Below are positions 55,701 through 63,955 of a stretch of 64,000 bases of DNA, piece by piece. The stretch comes from Oscarella lobularis (Eukaryota; Porifera; Homoscleromorpha; Homosclerophorida; Oscarellidae), in the NCBI RefSeq assembly GCF_947507565.1, contig NC_089187.1:248001-312000 (forward strand). Direction: 5' to 3'. The notes under the pieces were generated by a model. The model ran no database searches. It was not told the DNA's origin and was given only the letters and a program-made list of their open reading frames with translations. Position numbers and translations under genes: made by a program. Position 1 is the stretch's first letter, and each line of letters begins with the position of its first letter.

Positions 55701-58700
55701 ATATTAAACTGGGGCCCTAATCTTTAATTCTAAGGGCATAAATATTAAATTGAGGGCCTAATCTTTGATTGTTAGGGCATAACTATTAAATTGAGGGCCT
55801 AATCTTTAATTCTTAGGGCATAAATATTAAATTGAGAGCCTAATCTTTAATTTTTAGGCCATAAATATTAAATTGAGGGCCTAATCTTTGATTCTTAGAG
55901 CCTGAATATTAAATTAAAGCTCTCATCTTTGATTCCTAGAGCCTAAATATAAAATTGAGGGCCTAATCTTTGATTCTTAGAGCCTGAATATTAAATTAAG
56001 GCCCTCATCTTTGATTCTTAGAGCCTAAATATTGAATTGAGGGCCTAATCTTTGATTCTAATGGCCTAAATATTAATTTGAGGGCTTAGTCTTTGATTCT
56101 TAGAACCTAAATATTAAATTGAGAGCCTAATCTTTAATACTTAGAACCTGAATATTAAACTGGGGCCCTAATCTTTAATTCTAAGAGCATAAATATTAAA
56201 TTGAGGGCCTAATCTTTGATTGTTAGGGCATAAATATTAAATTGAGGGCCTAATCTTTGATTCTTAGAGCCTGAATATTAAATTAAGGCCCTCATCTTTG
56301 ATTCTTAGAGCCTAAATATTAAATTGAGGGCCTAATCTTTGATTATTAGAGCCTGAATATTAAATTAAGGCTCTCATCTTTGATTCCTAGAGCCTAAATA
56401 TTAAATTGAGGGCCTAATCTTTGATTCTTAGAGCCTTGATATTAAATTAAGGCCCTCATCTTTGATTCTTAGAGCCCAAATATTAAATTGAGGGCCTAAT
56501 CTTTGATTCTTAGAGCCTTGATATTAAATTAAGGCCCTTATCTTTGATTCTTAGAGCCTAAATATTAAATTGAGGGCCTAATCTTTGATTCTTAGAGCCT
56601 GAATATTAAATTAAGGCCCTCATCTTTGATTCTTAGAGACTAGATATTGAATTGAGGGCCTAATCTTTGATTCTAATGACCTAAATATTAAATTCAGGGC
56701 CTAATCTTTGATTCTTAGAACCTAAATATTAAATTGAGAGCCTAATCTTAAATTCTTAGGACCTGAATGTTAAATTGAGGGCCTAATCTTTGATTCTTAG
56801 AACATAAATATTAAATTGAAGACCTAATCTTTAATTCTTAGGACCTGGATATTAAATTGAGGGCCTAATCTTTAATTCTAAGGGCATAAATATTAAATTG
56901 AGGGCCTAGTCTTTGATTCTTAGGTTATAAATATTAAATTGAGGGCCTAATCTTTGATTCTTAGAGCCTAAATTATAAATTGAGGGCCTAATCTTTGATT
57001 CTTAGAGCCTGAATATTAAATTAAGGCCCTCATCTTTGATTCTTAGAGCCTAAATATTGAATTGGGGGCCTAATCTTTGATTCTAATGGCTTAAATATTA
57101 AATTGAGGGCCTAATCATTGATTCTAAGAACCTAAACATTAAATTGAGGGCCTAATCTTTGATTCTTAGATCCTGAATATTAAATTAAGGCCCTCATCTT
57201 TGATTCTTAGAGCCTAAATATTGAATTGAGGGCCTAATCTTTGATTCTAATGGCTTAAATATTAAATTGAGGGCCTAATCATTGATTCTAAGAACCTAAA
57301 CATTAAATTGAGGGCCTAATCTTTGATTCTTAGAGCCTGAATATTAAATTAAGGCTCTCATCTTTGATTCTTAGAGCCTAAATATTAAATTGAGGGCCTA
57401 ATCTTTGATTCTTAGAGACTAAATATTGAATTGAGGGCCTAATCTTTGATTCTAATGGCCTAAATATTAAATTCAGGGCCTAATCTTTGATTCTTAGAAC
57501 CTAAATATTAAATTAAGAGCCTAATCTTTAATTCTTAGGACCTGAATATTAAATTGAGAACCTAATCTTTAATTCTTAGGACCTGAATATTAAATTGAGG
57601 GCCTAATCTTTAATTCTAATGGCTTAAATATTAAATTGAGGGCCTAATCTTTGATTCTTAGAACCTAAATATTAAATTGAGAGCCTAATCTTTAATACTT
57701 AGAACCTGAATATTAAATTGGGGCCCTAATTTTTAATTCTAAGGGCATAAATATTAAATTGAGGGCCTAATCTTTGATTGTTAGGGCATAAATATTAAAT
57801 TGAGGGCCTAATCTTTAATTCCTAGGGCATAAATATTAAATTGAGGGCCTAATCTTTAATTCTTAGGGCATAAATATTAAATCGAGGGCCTAATCTTTAA
57901 TTCTTAGAGACTAAATAATAAATTGAGGGCTTAGTCTTTAAGTATTACATGTATATTCAAATACCTGAGGAAGAGCCAAGTGATTTCTACTGACAACGTT
58001 TCCCGTTGCTAACACGTATTCAATTTGCTGACCGACGTCGGGGCCCCGCTTCATTAGAGAAGCGAGATACGTCACTAAAAAAGAAAATCTCGCGGCGAAA
58101 CTAAACACGCGATACGGTTGAAATGCGTACTGGATTGGAGATCGGGATCTTTGTTCGTGATTTGCTTATCCAATTCAAACCTCAAACTTCGGAGCCACGA
58201 GCTCAGCTTGTCCTTGAGCGCAATTAGAAATAAATGACCGGAAAGAAGGACTTCGTGATTCATTGTCGAGTCGTTGGAATCGAGTGCCGTTTGACCGTCG
58301 ACTGCGGACAATAGTTTTCTTATCGTGAAGCTGGGAGAATTTGAATTTTTAAGGGCTACGTTTTCGCGAGGCAATATGCATACATTAGAAAATGAAATTT
58401 GTCGAGATTTGATTGGAGATGAACGCAGATATGTTTCTTTAGTAATAAATCGCCAATTTCTTTTTTGGTGAGATATTCGGTGTTTTCCAATTTCACTTCG
58501 AGCCTCTCGCCTAGATTAAATTTAAATATTTTTCTGCCTGCTAGGCGTTGGCATTCTAACCAAGATATTTCAAGGCTGATTCTTTTGACAAAATTCCGTG
58601 ATTTTGAGCTTGTCTTAACATTGCCAAAGCGCAGCTTAATTAAAATAGCGAATTTCTTAGGGTGAAGATATGTATTTTGCCTAGATACTTTTTAGTGAAT

Positions 58701-59914
58701 AAATCGCTTTTCTGTCCTTTAACTAATTGGGCAAAAATATTCTGATCCGTAGTAGATATCATTGCCTTTTTGAGAAAAAACATAAGACCCACATTTAATT
58801 AACTATCCCCCCCCCCTCACTTTGAGAATAAATATAACAGGAATGTACAGCGTGTCTTTTTGACTTTTAAAACTGAGTGTACAAGTCCCATCCGACAGAT
58901 AATGAATAGTGATTATCTAACCCACGCAATAAATAAATAAATTAATTAATAAATTAATTATAGTTATTAATCTTTTTGGAGAAAATGTACCTCAGCTGAC
59001 GTATCTTTGCGTACAGATCTTATTAATATTCCATATTCGGTAAAGAGAGCGCTCTTTGTTCTCCACATGGGACGAGAAATGGCTAAGGGCTATGAGAGAA
59101 CCCTCTGTACATCTCCTTGATTAATTAATATTATTTTTTATACGTAGTTGCTACGGGATACGATGAGCATCCGAAGAACCTTTTCAATTCCGTGAATAAT
59201 GAAATATCCGCCCATTTCCTAACCCCCACGGAAAAATCCTCTCCGCGCTAATTCATAATTAAATAAATTATGAAAAACCTCGGCTTCTTCTTTCTTTTTG
59301 ACGAGCTGACTCGGACGCAATTCTTGAATATTGCATCGCGACGATTTGACCATGACGGGAATTTGTCCAATCGATTTCGTGATTCTGCCCATGACACTCC
59401 CATTCACTTTCAAGCCGAGAGTCACGTCCAACGAGCCGCGATACGTCGTTCCCTTCTGACGACACTAAAATCGAATTAATTAATTATTTAATTAAAATAG
59501 CTACATATAAATTATTTTACTTCGGAAGGATAAATAGCGGAGGAAGAGGTTGATGACGTTTCACTTGATGGATATCCGATACTTGCATCCTAAAAAATTC
59601 CCTAATTAGTTCATTATTAAAATATATCGATGTTTACTTCAATTGATAATTCGATTTTGCGTCCTTTAGAGTCTTTGAAAACCTGATCGGAAATTTCGCC
59701 TACTACAAGCGACAGTCCTTCGTCGACTGCAAAATCGAATGATTCCAAGTGAGGGGCGACCAATTTTTGGAGTTCCTTCGTGAAAAGGGGACGAAATCGC
59801 GATAATGCTCGCCCGTTTTGGAGCAGACTGCACCTCGTTTTGTTTCTTGGAGAATTTTCCGTATCGAGAAGCCGTCAGATGCCGCAGCGAATGCTTCGTT
59901 TCGTCTCTGCTCAT
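22736..59914 (-). CDS. POLR1B: RNA polymerase I second-largest subunit (RPA2/RPA135), split by a 32-kb intron
   Basis: The catalytic second-largest subunit of Pol I, which transcribes rRNA in the nucleolus. Start ATG 59912-59914: [97 protein letters not shown] and [20 protein letters not shown] (ending at 57965). The giant intron follows, then [119 protein letters not shown] (conserved Pol core), [51 protein letters not shown] and zinc-binding [10 protein letters not shown]...WTCGVC, ending [11 protein letters not shown] with a stop at 22736-22738 after a last short intron. There is no frameshift or stop. Pol I-specific features ([21 protein letters not shown]) exclude RPB2 and RPC2. It has about 20 exons, all but one intron small. 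Confidence 0.96.
22753..22766 (+). terminator. Overlapping AATAAA polyadenylation signals for RETREG
   Basis: Three overlapping AATAAA hexamers about 46 bp after the RETREG stop. They lie opposite the last intron of POLR1B, so the RETREG 3' UTR must be antisense to the end of POLR1B. Confidence 0.6.
26840..30000. repeat. Overlapping 1,477-bp and 903-bp higher-order duplications
   Basis: The rare variant TTCTAGAGGACC occurs at about 27325, 28802 and 29705, spacings of 1,477 bp (36 monomers) and 903 bp (22 monomers). The variant TTGATTTGTGGGCC recurs at the 903-bp spacing (near 28165 and 29068). The same variant also appears near 31337, 34495 and 40277. Limits are approximate. Confidence 0.65.
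32591..38372. repeat. Higher-order repeat block 1 (5,782 bp)
   Basis: Private variants recur exactly 5,782 bp further on: the start variant TCAGGCCCTCATCTTTTA at 32591 and 38373, AACCTTTAATTC at 33051 and 38833, and CGAGGG at 34601 and 40383. The block is thus about 141 monomers long and is followed directly by a second, shorter copy. It contains an internal duplication of about 1,352 bp (CGAGGG marker at 34601 and again at 35953). Confidence 0.85.
38373..42800. repeat. Higher-order repeat block 2 (about 4.43 kb), lacking one internal duplication
   Basis: Collinear with block 1 at an offset of 5,782 bp in its first part and about 4,429 bp in its last part (TTTGATTTCT at 38181 and 42610). The offset change of about 1,353 bp equals the internal duplication present in block 1 only. 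A few base differences between copies were seen (for example GAGGACC at 37098 against GCGGACC near 41533), so the copies are very similar but not identical. The end point is approximate. Confidence 0.75.
46840..54480. repeat. Three tandem copies of a 2,663-bp higher-order unit
   Basis: Marker variants recur at 2,663-bp steps: TACATAGAAAATG at 48271, 50934 and 53597; AGAGCCTTGATATT at 48891, 51554 and 54217; and AAAATAAGGG at 47311 and 49974. The first part of copy one is offset by 2,622 bp instead (ATCGTTG at 46871 and 49493, then 52156), because copies two and three carry one extra 41-bp monomer near 49890. The block is about 65 monomers. The outer limits are approximate. Confidence 0.82.
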
Positions 59915-59970
59915 TTTTCTCCCTGTTCCTTGACACACGTGCACAGAAATGCGCCTTCCCGGATTCTACT
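59915..59970. promoter_or_regulatory. 56-bp bidirectional start region with E-box, POLR1B / MOB4
   Basis: Fifty-six bases separate the start codons of POLR1B (-) and MOB4 (+). A CACGTG box sits at 59936-59941, near the middle, flanked by a pyrimidine-rich stretch. The two transcripts probably share a core promoter and have extremely short 5' UTRs. Confidence 0.7.
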
Positions 59971-61043
59971 ATGGAAAACGACGTCCAGTTGTCGCCTCCT
60001 GTAGAAACGACGACTCACGGCGTGTTGCGAAGAAATTTACCTGGCACAAGAAACAGCGTGAGTCGTTTGAGCGTCGAGTGGGGCTCCTTTTGAGGGTAAT
60101 TTAGGATTTGTACGGCTGGCCGGACGAACCGTACGACGAAATGGACAGCACTTTATCCGTGCAGCAAGTAAGAAAACTAGCAAAGTAGGGACAGCAAATA
60201 AAACCGATTCTAGCACATTCAACAAATGATTCGGGCCGATTATAAGAACATTGACGGAATTCTCGAAATTCCGCCTCCGACGGAAGGACAGGACGAAGGA
60301 GTGTGGAAATACGAACACATCAGGTAGTTTCCAGATAATACATCTCTTGAAAAACTCACCAATTCGGCTCTAGGCAATTGTGCATGGAATTAAACGGACT
60401 GGCCGTCAAACTTCAAGTAAAGCACGCTAAACGGGTATATATAATCAATTATTGGTGAATGCGTTTCTAGGCAGAGTGCTTGCCCTCTGTCTGCACTCAA
60501 ATGATCGCTACAAAACAATGGATATTTCTGTGCGCAGCGCACAATTCTCCGAAAGAGGTGAAATCACCCACCCTCAAGGATCTATATTCATACTTCAATG
60601 TGTTCTAGTGCCCAGCGATTGACTACACTAGACATACTTTAGACGGTGCTGCATCTCTCCTCAACAGCGTCAAATATTTTCCAAGCAGGCTAGTCTCAGT
60701 TAATTAATTAATTAATTAAAATAGACTATTAATTTTCATTTAGGATCAGCATACGGGAGGCTTCTTTGCAGAAGCTCAGTTCCGTTTGCCGACGCGTCTA
60801 TCGCATATTCTCCCACGCCTACTATCATCACCGATCGGTTTACGACGAATATGAGGTGAGATAAACCCCAGCACACACACCAAACGCTTTTAATTAAATA
60901 AATATATAAATACTTCTTAAGGAATCGACGTACCTGTGCAGAAGATTTTCCGTCTTTGTGATGAAGTACAATCTCATGGCTAGAGACCACCTTATCGTTC
61001 CTATAGACGAAAACGAAGACAAAAATCCACCAAACACAACTTA
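59971..61043 (+). CDS. MOB4: MOB4 / phocein
   Basis: MOB4 is a MOB-family adaptor of the STRIPAK phosphatase-kinase complex. The start [20 protein letters not shown] leads into [153 protein letters not shown] and [14 protein letters not shown]. The zinc-site Cys (ECLPSVC) and His (FSHAYYHH) of the MOB fold are present. The length of about 230 residues fits the family. Eight or so small exons. A polyadenylation signal AATAAA is at 61094-61099, almost touching the stop of the convergent LRPAP1 gene. Confidence 0.96.
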
Positions 61044-61093
61044 AAAGACTCGAATAAGTGTAGTGACTTTGTAGCTAGTACGAACCAATGAGA

Positions 61094-61099
61094 AATAAA
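61094..61099 (+). terminator. AATAAA polyadenylation signal of MOB4
   Basis: Fifty-one bases after the MOB4 stop and six bases before the LRPAP1 stop codon on the other strand. Cleavage 10-30 nt downstream would place the MOB4 3' end inside the LRPAP1 C-terminal coding sequence (antisense). Confidence 0.55.
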
Positions 61100-61104
61100 A
61101 GAGA

Positions 61105-62174
61105 TCATAGCTCATCTTTCTCGCCTGACGTCGCCAGCCTTTTCGTTAGATGATTATAGAGTTTTTTCAAATACCTGAAACTGTTCCTGTATCCTTCCGA
61201 CAATTCGGCTACTTTGACTTGGGAATCGACGTAGGACGCCTCTTCGTTCTTTCGATCCGATTTCCTTTTCATTTGAACGCCGGTTTTGGTCTTCTTATCG
61301 GCGTGGAAATCTAACTTCTCCTTTATGCGTCTATGCTCTTTGAGTTTCTCCTCGAAATGCTCAAGGTATCCGTGCAGGGATTCCCTTTGGCTATCCGACA
61401 TATTCACGCGCTTCATATCGTTCCAAAACTCCTTCATTTTCTCGTCATAGAACTCGGCGTGCTTGATTGATCCCAGTCTAGCGCGTGCCTCGAATTGGCG
61501 ATATTCATCTTCAAGAAAATGATGACCTTGTTTAACTTTCGTTTTTAATTTTGCTACGGCTTCGCTATCGACGTCGTTGACGCCGTGGTTCAATTCTTGA
61601 ATTGTTTTCTTGTGCTCTTTCAATCGACGGTCGTAGTCGAGAAGATCTTTTTTTAATAGGTCGATTTCTTCTCGGTCGAATTCGCTATTTTGAGCGTTTT
61701 CCCAAAGTCGCTGGACATTTTTGTCTTTGAATATTCTCGTTTCGTCTTCTGGTTCTTCTTTGCTCTTTTTTTCGAATGCGATTGCGTACCTGTTCGTTAA
61801 TTTCTTCTCTTCGGCTTCGATTTCTCGTTGGAACGTTTCGACGTAGCTAGTTTCTCCCTGCGATTTCGCCTTCTTTAGTCTTTTCTCCATCTTGTCGAGA
61901 TGAAGAAGATCCGAATAGAGGCTTTGAAGCGTTTCCGGCGGAAAATTCTGCGCCGGCGACGTCGCTTTCTTCCACGCATCTCTGACCTGTTTAGTGTTAG
62001 GAAGCATGGGAATCCCGGAAACAGCGCGTCATTCGCGAGGCCCCTCACCCGTTCTATCGAAATCCCGACGCCTTCTCGATCGTAAATGTGTGGATTCTCA
62101 ACGTGGGTAGTAACATAGCCGCCGCGGCCAAGTAGAAAACACGAGAGAAGAGGGAAAGCGAAGAACATTTGCAT
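61105..62174 (-). CDS. LRPAP1: Receptor-associated protein RAP with canonical KDEL tail
   Basis: RAP is the ER chaperone that escorts LDL-receptor family proteins. Exon 1 (62049-62174) gives a signal peptide, MQMFFAFPLLSCFLLGRGG, and mature ENPHIYDREGVGISIER. A 62-bp intron (61987-62048) joins it to VRDAWKKATSPAQNFPPETL, where SLYSDLLHLDKMEK parallels the RAP domain 1 segment LAELHADLKIQERDE. The rest is Lys/Glu-rich three-helix bundles: VQRLWENAQNSEFDREEIDL, DLLDYDRRLKEHKKTIQEL, EFWNDMKRVNMSDSQRESL, LEHFEEKLKEHRRIKEKLDF, VAELSEGYRNSFRYLKKLYN. It ends GEKDEL, a textbook KDEL retention signal (mammalian RAP ends HNEL). The length of about 335 residues is typical. The intron was chosen because it alone joins the signal exon in frame. 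Confidence 0.9.
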
Positions 62175-62212
62175 GGCGTAAAGAGCAATCCGGGTACTCC
62201 CACAATGTCAGT

Positions 62213-62218
62213 CACGTG
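62213..62218. promoter_or_regulatory. CACGTG E-box upstream of LRPAP1
   Basis: Context GTCACGTGTG, 39 bp before the LRPAP1 start codon, in the 157-bp gap after INSIG. It is the nearest E-box to a start codon on a single-gene promoter in this window. Confidence 0.4.
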
Positions 62219-62331
62219 TGATGGCGCTCATGTGTGCACATGATCCTCTACCGTAAAACACTTCATAAACCCTCGCATATGCAGAAAAGAAGTATATAGG
62301 ATATAATGCAACTAATATAGCTATATACAAA

Positions 62332-63142
62332 CTACTCAATTTTCTCGTGACTTCGAATGAACTTTTCCTACAAAGCAAATAGGACTTGCAATAAAGAAAA
62401 TCAACGAAAAGTTAATCTTACCCACGCCAATTGCCTACCAATACTTCCAAACGTCACGCCACCAGAGAAATATATACAAGGTAGCCACGATCGAATATAA
62501 AGAAAATCTGGATCTCGGTATCTAGGCAACCCTACGTGGTCAAATATCGATACAGAATTATTTAAAAATCTTACTGAAATAGCCCGTTGTATACCAGAAT
62601 TTGCGTTCCCACCGTTGCCAGGGCCGAAATAATCAAGCCAAGAATGAGACCAATTTGAGATCGATCAAATAGAAACCAAAGCCCAAGAGACATAGCCGCC
62701 AACGAGACGAGAAGTTGCAAGTTGTCAGTAAAAATTATTTTCTAAAAGAAAAAAAAAAGAAAGAAACCCGTCTAGAGAGATTTCGTTGGAAAATATGACG
62801 TCACTCTTTTCCTACAGTGCTAGCGTGGTTAATTCCAACGAAAACGGCAACGCATCGAATAACGGCCGACCATCCGATGCAGGGCACCTTTCGCGAACCG
62901 AAGAGACCGTCGAAACAGGGATACGCGAGTCCGATGATAACGGTCGCCATTCCGACTGAAGGCGGCACCCACCACGCCGAATAGAGCAGCGCGTACGTCC
63001 AACTGTCGTCGTCCGGTGGAAAAAACGTTACGCGACGCTGAACTTGGAGGAGATTGAGTACGACGGCGAAGAAAATTCCGACGAAGAATAGTAGGAGGGC
63101 TCGTATGCCGACGTTCGCCGCTTCGCGACACGTTTGGCGCAT
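62332..63142 (-). CDS. INSIG: INSIG, ER sterol-sensing regulator
   Basis: INSIG holds SCAP and HMG-CoA reductase in the ER when sterols are high. Start ATG 63140-63142: MRQTCREAANVGIRALLLFF, VGIFFAVVLNLLQVQRRVTF, FPPDDDSWTYALLYSAWWVP then PSVGMATVIIGLAYPCFD and RCVAVFVGINHAST. A 74-bp intron (62742-62815) follows, then IFTDNLQLLVSLAAMSLGLW, FLFDRSQIGLILGLIISALA, VGTQILVYNGLFQ, YRDPDFLYIRSWLPCIYFSG and GVTFGSIGRQLAW, with a last exon EKFIRSHEKIE and TAG at 62332-62334. Every INSIG signature (NLLQ.QR.VT, SAWWVPP, VFVGINHAS, YNG..QY..PDFLYIRSWLPC) is present. The length of about 220 residues and six membrane segments match the family. The N-terminus is short, as in INSIG2. Confidence 0.96.
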
Positions 63143-63325
63143 GTTGTGGGGTTCTGCTCGATGGCCCGGTGATGGCTGAGGCGTGTTAGCACTTCATTCG
63201 GCTCGGGAAACGGAATAAATTCGACCTTTTTCCGAGACGCTGACGCACGCTAAACGAGAGAGGAAAGGACGGGCAAGGGAGTGCGAGGGGCGCGCCTGGG
63301 CTAATGCCAACACAACAGTGACTCA

Positions 63326-63955
63326 TTACACAAGTTTCTCGACAAAAACAAGTAGACGTTCTTTTCCAGATCTAAAAAAATAATGTATTTTAATTATATT
63401 TAATTAAAACTTACATTGATGCTGGGATATTATGGAGCTGATTTTTGATAGCTGAAAGCACATTTCTGACGTCACTGTGTCCGTCTGTAAAACAAAATAA
63501 AAATTTTCGTTTTTCAAATCAAGCTGAAATTTTACCGCGAGCAAAAACGGAAACAATATCCAATGCAGCATGTAGCGATTTCGGATTCGACGAAATAGCG
63601 CCTGAATCGACACAACGACTCAGCTTACTCAAAAAATCCCTAAAGGCGACAGCCCACTTAGAGACGAAACTCGTCGAAAAAGTGGCCTACTGCTTCAATA
63701 ACGCCGTTTTCATGAGAGGTTTGAGTAGAAAGAACGAGGCAGGAGTCAAGGCTCCTATTTCCTGCGCTAGATCGTTTGAACGGTCGTCGTCGTCAGCGCG
63801 AGCGTCCCCGATGCTTTTGAGTACAACGCAAACGACGCTATGCATAGGCGTAGCGGTAACGGAGTCGCGGGAAGCGACGACGGTCGCGTGGCGGTTAAAC
63901 GAAAGGAGCATTTCGGTGTAGGCAGAATGAAAGCGCCTTATCTAGAAAGCGGGCA
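63326..63955 (-). CDS. Unrecognised helical protein, C-terminal part; 5' end probably off the window
   Basis: Splicing three short introns (43-50 bp) gives one continuous frame ending GKERLLVFVEKLV with TAA at 63326-63328. From the right edge it reads IRRFHSAYTEMLLSFNRHAT, VVASRDSVTATPMHSVVCVV, LKSIGDARADDDDRSNDLAQ, EIGALTPASFFLLKPLMKTA, LLKQDFLSKLSRCVDSGAIS, SNPKSLHAALDIVSVFARDG and HSDVRNVLSAIKNQLHNIPA. It looks all-helical, HEAT-like or adaptor-like. No catalytic motif is visible. An acceptor-like CGCTTTCTAG just before IRRFH (about 63942) suggests the true start lies outside; the Met at 63911 is the only internal candidate. The family was not recognised. Upstream of the acceptor lies a short tandem repeat. 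Confidence 0.6.

Larger units (their letters stand above)
25817..57941. repeat. 32-kb tandem array of a 41-bp AT-rich satellite unit
   Basis: About 780 head-to-tail units of 41 bp, about one-third G+C. Read on the plus strand, a typical unit is GCCTAAATATTAAATTG followed by AGGGCCTAATC and then TTTGATTCTTAGA. Several recurrent variants exist: a B form with GCCTGAATATT and AGGCCCTCATC; a form with GACTAAATATTGAATTG followed by TTCTAATG; a form ending AATACTTAGA; and a form with CTGGGGCCC. A few units are one to three bases short or long. CpG is nearly absent, in contrast to the flanks. Stops occur in all frames on both strands, so nothing is coded. No transposon ends, target-site duplications or unrelated insertions were seen anywhere in the array. 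Confidence 0.97.
25767..57964 (-). other. Giant (32,198 bp) POLR1B intron
   Basis: The donor is CCTCAG then GTATTTG at 57964; the acceptor is TTCTTCTAAG with exon resuming at 25766 (GTGTCTGG). Joining the exons in phase 0 gives [17 protein letters not shown], which aligns continuously with animal POLR1B around its LLQDSGLCVVADKLN segment, so the junction is well supported. Non-repeat sequence is only about 23 bp at the 5' end and 50 bp at the 3' end. Their sum is the size of an ordinary intron in this window. Confidence 0.92.

Noticed and set aside
25817-57941. CRISPR array or bacterial repeat
   Set aside because: Units abut with no spacers, vary continuously, and lie in a spliced eukaryotic intron.
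25817-57941. Repeat protein coding region or clustered small genes
   Set aside because: 41 is not a multiple of three and each unit contains stops, so all six frames close within a few dozen codons.
25817-57941. Transposon or retroelement insertion
   Set aside because: No terminal repeats, no transposase or reverse transcriptase remnants, no target-site duplication. The array grades directly into short intron ends.
25817-57941. Interstitial telomere-type repeat
   Set aside because: The unit has no TTAGGG-like hexamer periodicity; the period is 41.
63445-63921. 158-codon open frame on the plus strand
   Set aside because: The minus strand gives a spliced frame with proper donors and acceptors and a natural stop. 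The plus frame crosses these introns and resembles no family.
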